Shown: piece after piece, positions 1 through 6,720 of the stretch | Position numbering within the stretch: position 1 is the first letter of the stretch | Layout of the letters: every line of letters starts with the position of its first letter | Origin: Anaerolineaceae bacterium | GTDB lineage: Bacteria > Chloroflexota > Anaerolineae > Anaerolineales > Anaerolineaceae | DNA: 7,402 nt | Direction of reading: 5' to 3' | NCBI GenBank assembly: GCA_014860845.1 | Contig: JACZIY010000499.1 | Span: 1 to 7,402, forward strand | Program-made: the position numbers and the translations under genes | Notes under the pieces: generated by a model | Told to the model about the DNA's origin: nothing | The model's database searches: none | The model's input: only the letters and a program-made list of their open reading frames with translations

Positions 1-16
1 CCCCATCAGAATCGCA

Positions 17-2263
17 TTATGGAATGTTTACAGCATCCAGCATGCCACTCACTTCGCTCAATCGATATGTTTCGCAGCTATCCATTGCAATAATGAAAAT
101 TTCTCCGTTTTGATTCTGCTCCGTGATCAGACTAACACCTAATAAGTGCCCTTCCTGGTCCCAGGCGATACCATTCACGGCTATGGCTGGGTTTTCCAGC
201 AGCAAGATTGCTGGGGTACCATCCATTTTCTTCAGATAGAGACTATTATTATTCTGTGCACGGTAGGCAATCCATTTTCCGTCAGGAGAGATCGCTGACA
301 TCGGTGCCTTGCGTGAAGAATCCTCCAAAACAAACAGGTCGGTGGATTCGGCTGTCGAAATAATCACGGACCGCAACATAAAGCCATTTCCACCAGCACC
401 AGGAATAGCATAATAGATAGTGTTGCCATCAGAAGACCAACCGGACAATTCTTCATATCCCAAATAGGTCAGTTGTTGCTGGTTGCTGCCGTCGTTATTC
501 ATAACAACAATGCCATTTGCATCACCATAGCGTACGTTTGCCAAACGAGTGCCATCCGGGGACCAAAGGATACTTCTGCCAAAGATCCCTGGAATCAAGT
601 TTGTTTCAAAAGTTGATAGATTCATGATATGGATTCCGTCCTCAGCAGTAAATGCCAGATAATTCCCATCCTTGGAAAGTGCGGCTTTGGCGTTTCCCTG
701 CGAAAGGATTTCCTGCTGACTGCCATCAAAATTTGAGATTAAGATCTCCAACTGTGGGTTTGTGCGGGTTACAATCACCTTGCCATCCAACCCAGATGTT
801 ATTGTAGGGATGGTTCCTAGCGTGTTTGCATCCCAGCAAACGTTTTGAGAAAGTTCATTATCTTCGAAGACTCTCACGTTTTCTGGCTGCCAGGTGGTTG
901 CCCAGGTTTGTGTTTCACTGGTTTGCTTAGGGTTGCTGAACTCTATCTCAAGCTGGCCAGTTGGCAATTCTGAGTAGGCAAGACTGGTATAGAATGGTCC
1001 GCCCCAAGCAGAACCAGCTCCGGCACCTACTGCCTGGTGACCATTAATCTGGACACTAACTGAACTTAATTTTTCTCCAGGATCAATATGAAAAGAATAT
1101 CCACTTCTGGAATCAACTGACATGCTCAGTAATTGGATGGAATAACCGGCCAGGTCAATGGTTTGGTTTACCTCAATTACATCACCAGGTTGAGGATTTT
1201 CACCTACATCAACGGTTAATGTCGCTGTTACCAGGGGATCGACAGGTGAGATGACCACACCGGATAAGCCGATTGTGATAGGAAATTCAACCTTTGCCCC
1301 TTTAATTTGTATGGAAAAAGAACCACCACCATTCATTGGTTCATCGGATTCTTGCTGATATTGAATATCCATTGGGTATTCATAACTGATTTTCTTATTA
1401 TTCGCGTCGCGAATGATGGCTGGACTGGTGATCTGAAGCCATTCTCCTTGAGCTATTTCTGGTCGAACCACTCCTAACAGGATGTATCCATCTTCTGTTT
1501 CGATATATTTTTCGATAGAAACAGTAGCATAAGGATTATTCTCGGAAAGTGTAGGAGTAACTGCAATGTCAGTCATGCTTAATTCTTCTATGGGTGTTTC
1601 GGTTGGATGGGTGTCCACCACAGGTAAAATCTTAAATTCAGGAGGTGCAGATATAAACTGCATTTCCAACCTCCATTCTGAGGGGACCGTTCCGGGAAAG
1701 GTATTGAAAATACAGGGCAGGATAAAAGTGGCTTGATTGAATTCATATGGGATAGGATCTGATAAAGAGGTTTCAGATCCATCCGGTAAAACCAGGAAGG
1801 GCTGCTCGATACAGCCACTGACCATTTCGCCTTCAGGGTAAGCTGATAGAGGAACACCTGATACGCCAAAATCCAAAAGGGTTTCACTTTCGGACAATAC
1901 AACCTGATTGACAGAAACGGTGATGCCATCGCGGGTCAGACTGACAGGCTTTGCCAGTATGCGGATGGAACTATCCTGGTCCACCAATCCAACTCCTGGA
2001 ATATAACCCAGCAATTTCATAAACGAAGCATATACCTTCTGTGGACCGATAATTAAAATGGATGTGACAGCAATAATTAAAATGAAAGTTGGAATCCAAA
2101 CAGGTTTTAAGGCAAAGAAACTTTTTTTTGATTGAGAAGATTGATAATTTTGTAAGACTTTGCCCCGCAGGCTGGTGAGAAATTCTTTACCATCGTCATT
2201 GTAGGTCAATAATGATTGAATTTCTTGTTCAAATTTTTGATATTTTAACTCCTCAGGATTCAT
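17..2263 (-). CDS. Membrane-anchored PD40/TolB-like beta-propeller protein, putative anti-sigma factor
   Basis: The frame is open up to 2362, but the ATG at 2263 is the likely start: it has GGAGG six bases upstream, and the product then begins MNPEELKYQKFEQEI (748 residues). Residues 1-53 are a charged, probably cytoplasmic segment. Residues 55-73 form one transmembrane helix. The rest should be exported. Residues about 95-480 look like beta-rich Ig-like segments. Residues about 487-747 carry repeated PD40 signatures (SKDG near 530, SPDG near 568, SSDG near 610, SPDG near 659, a weaker DQEG near 702), the pattern of TolB/WD40-like propeller blades. It overlaps the upstream ECF sigma gene by 11 bases, so the two are probably translationally coupled. 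That context and the topology suggest it restrains the sigma factor at the membrane and senses something outside. No HxxxCxxC zinc anti-sigma motif is visible, so the anti-sigma role is inference; the membrane propeller assignment is firmer. It ends in TAA at 17-19. Confidence 0.85.
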   Translation of the reverse strand: MNPEELKYQKFEQEIQSLLTYNDDGKEFLTSLRGKVLQNYQSSQSKKSFFALKPVWIPTFILIIAVTSILIIGPQKVYASFMKLLGYIPGVGLVDQDSSIRILAKPVSLTRDGITVSVNQVVLSESETLLDFGVSGVPLSAYPEGEMVSGCIEQPFLVLPDGSETSLSDPIPYEFNQATFILPCIFNTFPGTVPSEWRLEMQFISAPPEFKILPVVDTHPTETPIEELSMTDIAVTPTLSENNPYATVSIEKYIETEDGYILLGVVRPEIAQGEWLQITSPAIIRDANNKKISYEYPMDIQYQQESDEPMNGGGSFSIQIKGAKVEFPITIGLSGVVISPVDPLVTATLTVDVGENPQPGDVIEVNQTIDLAGYSIQLLSMSVDSRSGYSFHIDPGEKLSSVSVQINGHQAVGAGAGSAWGGPFYTSLAYSELPTGQLEIEFSNPKQTSETQTWATTWQPENVRVFEDNELSQNVCWDANTLGTIPTITSGLDGKVIVTRTNPQLEILISNFDGSQQEILSQGNAKAALSKDGNYLAFTAEDGIHIMNLSTFETNLIPGIFGRSILWSPDGTRLANVRYGDANGIVVMNNDGSNQQQLTYLGYEELSGWSSDGNTIYYAIPGAGGNGFMLRSVIISTAESTDLFVLEDSSRKAPMSAISPDGKWIAYRAQNNNSLYLKKMDGTPAILLLENPAIAVNGIAWDQEGHLLGVSLITEQNQNGEIFIIAMDSCETYRLSEVSGMLDAVNIP

Positions 2264-2831
2264 TTTCTTCCTCCAACTGGCTTTGTAATCGGGCCAGAAG
2301 CCGATAATACTTTTTCTTAGTTGCATCTTCTCTCTTAGAGAGAATTTCCGCCATTTCTGCAAAAGTCAGCTCCGCCACATTTCGTAACCGCAGCAGATCC
2401 AAATCCTCATCCGTTAATTGTTCCAAAAGATGGTCCAGATTTGAAACTCTTTCTCGCTCCATAATGATCGTGAGAAGATCCGGCAAAGATTCCAAATTGG
2501 TTTGGGTCATCAGCACTTCTTCCTGGTGGCGGGAACGGAAATGATCAATATATTTACTACGAGCGATAGAAAATAACCAGGCAGAAAAATATCCACGGTG
2601 ATGATATCGGGCTAACATTTCTAGCGCTTTGAGAAAAGTCTGTGAAGTAATGTCCTGCGCATCCTGAATATTTCCAGTACGGCTTAAGATATAGCGGTAA
2701 ATCATAGGTGCATAAATGTCATAAAGCTTTCCAAATGACAATGCGTCCTTCTTTGCTCTTGAAATCAATGCCGCTTCCTGGTTCTTTAGTTGCAATGGAT
2801 TTTCACGTTTTTGTATCATTAAATTTTCCAT
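2253..2831 (-). CDS. ECF-family RNA polymerase sigma-70 factor
   Basis: This 192-residue protein has the two-domain layout and length of extracytoplasmic-function sigma factors. Region 2 spans about residues 33-101, with the segment around YDIYAPMIYRYILSRTGN, then DAQDITSQTFLKAL and FSAWLFSIARSKYIDHFR, which cover core-polymerase binding and -10 recognition. Region 4 spans about 133-187; LTFAEMAEILSKREDATKKK (155-174) is the helix-turn-helix that reads the -35 element. No extra C-terminal domain is present. The ATG at 2831 is preferred because AAAGGA lies five bases upstream; Met5 at 2819 is a weaker alternative. Its stop TGA (2253-2255) lies inside the start of the downstream membrane propeller gene, indicating one transcript and coupled translation. 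It is divergent from the two-component kinase gene. By family knowledge it redirects RNA polymerase to a regulon that may include its own operon; the target genes cannot be read from this window. Confidence 0.93.
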   Translation of the reverse strand: MENLMIQKRENPLQLKNQEAALISRAKKDALSFGKLYDIYAPMIYRYILSRTGNIQDAQDITSQTFLKALEMLARYHHRGYFSAWLFSIARSKYIDHFRSRHQEEVLMTQTNLESLPDLLTIIMERERVSNLDHLLEQLTDEDLDLLRLRNVAELTFAEMAEILSKREDATKKKYYRLLARLQSQLEEENES

Positions 2832-2981
2832 TCAATCCTTTCTTGCCGCGAGCGTTCTAAATTGAGTACTCTTATAGTTAAACGGTCTCGAGGTAAGATC
2901 GGGACAACTTCATATTGGATTATATCTCTATGGATAATGAATATCTCCTCGTATTCTTCCCTCTTTTGGGGGATTTCATAC

Positions 2982-2997
2982 TACAACAATAGTTGTA
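2982..2997. promoter_or_regulatory. Inverted repeat upstream of the kinase gene, possible operator
   Basis: TACAAC-AATA-GTTGTA is a perfect 6-bp inverted repeat with a 4-base spacer, in the 187-base gap between the divergent sigma-factor and kinase genes. It lies 21 bases before the kinase ATG and just ahead of the AGGAG ribosome binding site (3008-3012). It could bind a dimeric regulator such as the LuxR-type response regulator of this operon, or form a small mRNA hairpin next to the ribosome binding site. No well-matched -35/-10 pair could be placed next to it. Confidence 0.4.
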
Positions 2998-3018
2998 TCC
3001 TGATGTCAGGAGAAAACC

Positions 3019-3351
3019 ATGAAACAGAAATATTCGCCTATTGCTTTGTATGCTTACTTATCAATGGTATTGACAAAAGTTGTATTACTTACCTCGTTGT
3101 TAGTAAAAGTCAACACACCTTGGTGGTTGATCCTCATACTTCTGGTTTTGGTTGGCTTGGGCAGCCTGGTGCCGATCACAGCCAGGTTGGAATTGATGCA
3201 ACGCATGCTGGGTAACCTGAAATTAGGTCTGGCTTTTCCAACCATCCGGCAGCGCTGGCCGGATCCGCTCTATCCGTTGTTGCAACAGGTGCAGGAGTTG
3301 AACAACCTGGATCAGGATGTATCTGATTTGCGCGATGGCTGGAGGGCATAG
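3019..3351 (+). CDS. N-terminal membrane-anchor fragment of the interrupted histidine kinase
   Basis: This is the 110-residue product expected if the TAG at 3349-3351 is obeyed. It starts at an ATG with AGGAG six bases upstream. It has hydrophobic stretches at about residues 8-30 and 33-54 (around WWLILILLVLVGLGSLV), separated by a very short loop that leaves no room for an external sensor domain. A cytoplasmic tail rich in Leu, Gln and Asp then leads into what should be the coiled linker of the dimerisation domain. It contains no catalytic residue and alone would have no kinase function. An overlapping plus-strand frame starting at 2862 looks like a shadow of this gene. Confidence 0.6.
   Translation: MKQKYSPIALYAYLSMVLTKVVLLTSLLVKVNTPWWLILILLVLVGLGSLVPITARLELMQRMLGNLKLGLAFPTIRQRWPDPLYPLLQQVQELNNLDQDVSDLRDGWRA
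3349..3351 (+). other. In-frame amber stop between membrane anchor and H-box of the kinase
   Basis: The frame reads Asp-Gly-Trp-Arg-Ala, then TAG, then Val-Ala-Gln-Gly-Ala-Ala-Gln-Glu-Glu-Arg and into the H-box. The surrounding Gln codons are CAG, so a single C-to-T change from CAG would explain the stop. No ATG or GTG lies between this TAG and the His codon at 3403-3405, and the nearest downstream start (TTG 3424) lies after it. Confidence 0.9.
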
Positions 3352-3423
3352 GTTGCTCAGGGTGCAGCTCAGGAAGAACGTAATCGATTAGCGCGGGAAC
3401 TACACGATTCAATCAAACAGCAA

Positions 3424-5487
3424 TTGTTCAGTATTCAGATGAGTGCAGCAGCGGTTCAGGAGCGCTGGGATTCCGATCCTCAAGGTGCAAAAACTGCATT
3501 GACCGATCTCCAGCAATCAACGCGAGAAGGATTAACAGAAATGAACACGCTTCTTTTACAGCTTTCTCCAGCTTCACTGGAGCGGGTAGGCCTGGTTCAA
3601 GCAATCCAGGAACAGTGTGAGGCATTGGGATACCGCAGCGGGGCACAGGTTGATTATGAGATCGGCGAATTACCTGATGATGCCTTGCTGCCTTCCGGTT
3701 GGCAGGAGAGCATCTTTCGGATGGCGCAAGAATCTTTCAGCAATATCGCCCGTCACGCACGGGCTACCCAGGTTGTGCTCAGTCTGCAAAAAGATGATCT
3801 TGGACAACGATTGGTTCTGAAAATTGAAGATAATGGGCAGGGATTTTCACCATCTGGTGAAACATCAGGCCAGGGCTTGCGTGGCATTCTGCAACGGGCT
3901 GAAGCATTGGGTGGGCAGGCACAATTTTCTTCCAAACCTGGTCAGGGGGTTTCAATACAGGTGGAACTCCCTTTATTGACAGTCGAGCTGGAGCAAGAAT
4001 TGGACTTGCCGGTGGACAAGCGTTTGAACCGGCTTGCCGGGATCAGTCTAGTGGGTGGTGTCTTGAGCGCAATTGCCTTCCTGCCCGTGTTGCTGGCACA
4101 AACAGGCGTTTATCTGGGAATGATAATTGAAAATGGCATCTTTCTATGGGTGGCGTTGGTCATCGGACTGCTGATGGCAACAGGTTGGCTGGCGGGACGC
4201 TTTGTTCCAGCTGGGAACCGCTCTGCACAAATTATGCAGAGTGCGTTGGTGGGCATCGGCGCAAGTATCATTGCTTATGGAGCGCTTCTGGCTGCATCAC
4301 CGGCCATTCAGGGGATGGACGCCTTGCTGAATCATGGATTGAATCCTGCTTCAGAAACACAGACTTCGATTTTGATTATTGATGCCACACTGGGAATTTT
4401 TGCCTGGACACATGCAGCATTCTGGATTTTGATCCTGATCGGTGCTGGGTTAGGTGCGATTGGTGGTTTGTTGGCAGCTTATCCTTCAGACTCCAAAACC
4501 CTCATGTCTGAAATGGCCTGGAGACCGATTACAGCTATGTTGATTACTGGCAGTAGTTGTGCATATCTCTTTGGTGCACTGGTTTTGCCTACCATGGAAG
4601 TTGCCATGCTTGAAAATGCCTTGAAGTTCGGTGTGTTACGGGAGTTGAGGTTCTTACCACATTTTGCACCATTCCTGGTGTTGACCACGCCATTATTCAT
4701 ATTGTTGGTGTCCCTGGGGTACCATTACCGTAAACTCTCCCAGGATATGCAATCCGGCGCGGTTCAGAAGTTGGAACAGGTGCATTGGAGTTCCTTTAAT
4801 CTGGCAGTGCTGAGTTTTGGGGTAGCTACCACCAGCTCACTATTGGGTTGGATAACGCTTCGGGATATACCCACTACCTCATCCGTGTTTATTCTGGGTG
4901 CAGCGCTCGTATTGATCACCAATGCAATCTTTTTCCTGCGTCTGACCGTTCGCAGCCGCTATCAGTTAAAAGCACGTTTGGGACCAGAATGGCTCTGGTT
5001 ATTGTATGTAATTCCAGCACTGGTGGTGCTTTTACCCGGGTTCATTCTGGCAACGCTTTATGAAGTTTTCTCAGCCTGGGTGCTGGTGCTTTATCTGGCT
5101 CTCTTGCTGGGTTTTGCGCTGACTTACAGCTTATTACCACAATCTGCGCGGCCTACCAGCCGATTGGCAGTGATCAAACAAAAAGCAACCGAGTTAAACA
5201 ACAACTGGTTGGCAGCTGCACTGAGTTTGATCGTTCCAGTTTTTCCGATGGGATCAGCTGGTCTGGCGATTATCAGTGTGGTCATCCCATTCGTTCAACC
5301 CCTGGATAGTGAAAGGCTGCCCTTTTGGGTCTCGAAAGGTGATACGATTGCCAGTTTGCTACGGGAGGACTTATTCGCCTGGCAACCGCTTGGGTTTGTA
5401 ATTTTTCTGGTCGTTGGCCTGGTGCTGGTTGGATTGTTGGTGTTTTTCACCCATTTACGGATCCTCAATGCGCAAAGTAGAAGATGA
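3424..5487 (+). CDS. C-terminal part of the histidine kinase: HATPase domain plus polytopic membrane domain
   Basis: This is the longest uninterrupted piece (687 codons from a TTG at 3424). The coding signal begins earlier, at 3352, so this start is formal and probably not used: no ribosome binding site is evident and it drops the phospho-accepting His. Numbered from 3424, the ATPase N-box is at 101-112 (AQESFSNIARHA, Asn107 for Mg-ATP), the G1 box DNGQGF at 136-141 and the G2 box GQGLRGI at 149-155. ATP hydrolysis and phosphotransfer chemistry would therefore be supported if the H-box were present. After a linker (about 182-200), residues about 204-676 hold roughly 11-12 hydrophobic helices with short loops and one longer loop at about 433-456. 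The C-terminus is short and basic. Placing a large membrane region after the catalytic core is unusual, since NarL-type kinases normally carry it N-terminally. I do not recognise the membrane domain; it may be the real sensor. Confidence 0.8.
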   Translation: MFSIQMSAAAVQERWDSDPQGAKTALTDLQQSTREGLTEMNTLLLQLSPASLERVGLVQAIQEQCEALGYRSGAQVDYEIGELPDDALLPSGWQESIFRMAQESFSNIARHARATQVVLSLQKDDLGQRLVLKIEDNGQGFSPSGETSGQGLRGILQRAEALGGQAQFSSKPGQGVSIQVELPLLTVELEQELDLPVDKRLNRLAGISLVGGVLSAIAFLPVLLAQTGVYLGMIIENGIFLWVALVIGLLMATGWLAGRFVPAGNRSAQIMQSALVGIGASIIAYGALLAASPAIQGMDALLNHGLNPASETQTSILIIDATLGIFAWTHAAFWILILIGAGLGAIGGLLAAYPSDSKTLMSEMAWRPITAMLITGSSCAYLFGALVLPTMEVAMLENALKFGVLRELRFLPHFAPFLVLTTPLFILLVSLGYHYRKLSQDMQSGAVQKLEQVHWSSFNLAVLSFGVATTSSLLGWITLRDIPTTSSVFILGAALVLITNAIFFLRLTVRSRYQLKARLGPEWLWLLYVIPALVVLLPGFILATLYEVFSAWVLVLYLALLLGFALTYSLLPQSARPTSRLAVIKQKATELNNNWLAAALSLIVPVFPMGSAGLAIISVVIPFVQPLDSERLPFWVSKGDTIASLLREDLFAWQPLGFVIFLVVGLVLVGLLVFFTHLRILNAQSRR

Positions 5488-5518
5488 CGAATGAGTATAA
5501 TATCTTTGAGGATATGAG

Positions 5519-6145
5519 ATGATAAGCTTGTTTCTGGTGGATGATCACCATGTGGTGCGGCGTGGCTTGCGCTCCTATTTTGAATCCTTCCCGGATATCA
5601 AAATTAGTGGCGAAGCTGCCACAGCCGAAGACCTTTTGTGGCAAATTGGCGACATGCAGGTTGATGTGGTGCTTCTGGATGTACTTTTACCCGGAGGAAT
5701 GGATGGTTTAGAAGCTGCCAGGCGAATCATGGGCCAACCCAATCCGCCGCGCATCGTGATTTTGACTGCTTACACCGATCCTGCCTGGGCGGTGGCAGCT
5801 TTGCGAATGGGGGTACAGGGTTATGTGCGCAAGGATAGCCCGCCGGAGGTTCTATTGGCGGCGATACGGGCTGTCGCTAATGGTCAAATTTACATGGATC
5901 AACAAACAACAGAAAGCGTTTCCAATGATTTGCCTGAAACCAGGTTGTCCTTAAGAGAGCAGGAAGTGCTGGAACAACTATCCGGCGGTCATTCCAACCG
6001 GAAAATTGCCTCCACACTCTTGATCAGTGAAGAGACGGTCAAGTCACATGTCAGCAGCATCCTCTCCAAGTTGGGATTGGAAAATCGCTCACAAGCCATC
6101 TCGCATGCACTTAAAAATGGATTGGTGAGAAGGGATAGCCAATAG
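5519..6145 (+). CDS. NarL/FixJ-family response regulator (REC plus LuxR-type HTH)
   Basis: This intact 208-residue DNA-binding regulator has the usual family length. The receiver domain spans residues 1-about 120, with acidic Asp8/Asp9 in FLVDDHH, the phospho-acceptor Asp54 in VVLLDVLLPGG, Thr83 in ILTAYTD and Lys105 in YVRKDSP, so all the conserved switch residues are present. The LuxR/GerE helix-turn-helix covers about 143-197 (LSLREQEVLEQLSGGHSN, then KIASTLLISEETVKSHVSSI). The ATG at 5519 has GAGG seven bases upstream. It follows the kinase gene by 31 bases and is almost certainly its phosphotransfer partner. Because the kinase carries an amber stop, the regulator may now be unphosphorylated or be served by another kinase. 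It ends with TAG at 6143-6145. Target promoters are not identified; the inverted repeat at 2982-2997 is a candidate. Confidence 0.95.
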   Translation: MISLFLVDDHHVVRRGLRSYFESFPDIKISGEAATAEDLLWQIGDMQVDVVLLDVLLPGGMDGLEAARRIMGQPNPPRIVILTAYTDPAWAVAALRMGVQGYVRKDSPPEVLLAAIRAVANGQIYMDQQTTESVSNDLPETRLSLREQEVLEQLSGGHSNRKIASTLLISEETVKSHVSSILSKLGLENRSQAISHALKNGLVRRDSQ

Positions 6146-6161
6146 GCTAGAAGACTAAAGG

Positions 6162-6213
6162 AAAGTTGACAGTTGACAGTCGACAGTTGAATTTGCTGTC
6201 AACTGACGACTTT
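6162..6213. repeat. Heptamer repeat forming a long imperfect hairpin, possible bidirectional terminator or dispersed palindromic element
   Basis: Direct heptamers GTTGACA (6165-6171), GTTGACA (6172-6178), GTCGACA (6179-6185) and a partial GTTGA (6186-6190) are followed by their complement. Bases 6162-6179 pair with 6196-6213 over 18 positions, with one A/A mismatch and one G-T wobble, around a 16-base loop. A second register pairs 6179-6190 with 6199-6210 (11 of 12). The stem starts with AAA and ends with TTT, so either strand's transcript ends the hairpin with a short U run. It sits between convergent genes ending at 6145 (plus) and 6224 (minus), which fits a shared terminator. The heptamer repetition also fits a REP- or MITE-like element. 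Confidence 0.6.
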
Positions 6214-6223
6214 AAACTTTCAA

Positions 6224-6529
6224 CTACTCAGTTTTCTTCTCTAATAGGATTTTCTTAATATCCGTCAGGGTTTCGTTGATGCGGAAAAAGAGGATGAGCA
6301 ACTCACAGTAAATTCTGGCTACGAGAATACCCAGAATGATTGCCAATGGACCACCGAAAAATGCCCCGATGATGGTTCCAAATTCACTGTTGGAGATACC
6401 CGAGATGATCCCGCCGAAGAAAATGACGAGACCCGTGATGATGCTGGCGATCATGCCAATCCAGAACAATACTTTGATGATCACCGGTGTGACCATGCGT
6501 TCAAAACTAAAAAAGCTTTTCCAATTCAT
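6224..6529 (-). CDS. DUF4282-like small membrane protein
   Basis: This 101-residue protein has two hydrophobic stretches (about residues 17-44 and 51-80), a short amphipathic N-terminus (MNWKSFFSFERMVTPVIIK) and a charged C-terminal tail. The layout of a FF-F-+-M-TP start, two helices and then ARIYCELLILFFRINETL (71-88) matches what I recall of the DUF4282 family, small inner-membrane proteins of unknown function. The start ATG at 6529 has GGGAGG about five bases upstream on the minus strand. The stop is TAG at 6224-6226, right after the hairpin repeat, so the gene converges on the response regulator. It seems to be a single-gene transcript. The overlapping plus-strand frame 6336-6533 looks like a shadow of it. 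No biochemical role can be assigned. Confidence 0.82.
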   Translation of the reverse strand: MNWKSFFSFERMVTPVIIKVLFWIGMIASIITGLVIFFGGIISGISNSEFGTIIGAFFGGPLAIILGILVARIYCELLILFFRINETLTDIKKILLEKKTE

Positions 6530-6561
6530 ATAAACCTCCCGGGAAAATAAGACTGAAACAG

Positions 6562-6591
6562 TTGATGCGGATCATTAAAGGATCACATCAA
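6562..6591. promoter_or_regulatory. Imperfect hairpin in the leader of the DUF4282-like gene
   Basis: TTGATG (6562-6567) and GATC (6570-6573) pair with GATC (6581-6584) and CATCAA (6586-6591). The loop has seven bases, and there is a small asymmetric bulge (CG against A). It lies 33-62 bases upstream of the minus-strand ATG at 6529. It could be a protein-binding palindrome or an mRNA hairpin; there is no sign of a larger riboswitch. Confidence 0.3.
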
Positions 6592-6655
6592 AGTGAATAA
6601 AGTAGGAAACTACGGAGAAGACATGCTGCGTTGAAAGTGGGATGGTCTCTATTTA

Positions 6656-6661
6656 ATTATA
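6656..6661 (-). promoter_or_regulatory. Candidate -10 element (TATAAT) for the DUF4282-like gene
   Basis: A perfect TATAAT reads on the minus strand about 127 bases upstream of the ATG at 6529. No recognisable TTGACA-like -35 lies 16-18 bases further upstream, and the region is AT-rich, so this is a weak call. If real, the leader would include the hairpin at 6562-6591. Confidence 0.3.
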
Positions 6662-6691
6662 GGTGTTTTGGAAAAAAGATAGCGAAAACCC

Positions 6692-6720
6692 TTGAAAATT
6701 ATGAAAATATGTTCTAAAAT
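6692..6720 (+). promoter_or_regulatory. Sigma-70-type promoter for the 6753 gene
   Basis: TTGAAA (6692-6697) and TAAAAT (6715-6720) are separated by exactly 17 bases and each differs from consensus by one base. Transcription would start near 6727, giving a leader of about 26 bases that holds GGAGG (6742-6746) six bases before the ATG at 6753. It is the clearest promoter in the window. Confidence 0.65.

Larger units (their letters stand above)
3019..5487 (+). pseudogene. Sensor histidine kinase (NarL/DesK-like, HisKA_3) interrupted by an in-frame amber codon
   Basis: One continuous frame of 822 codons runs from an ATG with a good AGGAG site (3008-3012) to TGA at 5485-5487, broken only by TAG at codon 111 (3349-3351). 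The order is: two N-terminal transmembrane helices (about residues 8-54), a short linker, the TAG, a HisKA_3 dimerisation domain with His129 in LARELHDSIKQQL, a HATPase_c domain (about 226-319), and a long polytopic membrane domain (about 338-812). The region between TAG and 3424 still encodes a textbook H-box, so the frame was recently intact. The stop could be a nonsense mutation (for example CAG to TAG), a sequencing error, or a read-through site. The same stop codon ends the neighbouring response-regulator gene and the DUF4282-like gene, which argues against genome-wide amber reassignment. The operon partner is the response regulator at 5519. Confidence 0.75.

Noticed and set aside
1588..1929. 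Minus-strand 113-codon frame inside the propeller gene
   Set aside because: Lies wholly within a well-supported gene on the same strand in another frame; composition is shadow-like.
2919..2924. Perfect TATAAT on the minus strand upstream of the sigma factor
   Set aside because: No -35-like hexamer at 16-18 bases and an AT-rich context; too weak to list as a promoter.
2862..3215. Plus-strand open frame of 117 codons overlapping the start of the kinase
   Set aside because: It overlaps the kinase N-terminus in another frame, has no good ribosome binding site, and its product looks like out-of-frame translation.
3349..3351. Pyrrolysine or general amber recoding
   Set aside because: TAG terminates the adjacent response regulator (6143-6145) and the DUF4282-like gene (6224-6226), and histidine kinase linkers have no known need for pyrrolysine; site-specific read-through is not excluded.
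5496..5501. TATAAT and a 5-bp ATATC/GATAT repeat (5500-5515) just before the response regulator
   Set aside because: No -35 element, and the stem is too short; the gene is more simply read as second in the kinase operon.
6146..6226. Transposon end or CRISPR-like array
   Set aside because: Heptamers are contiguous without spacers, no target-site duplication or transposase is visible; treated as a palindromic repeat only.
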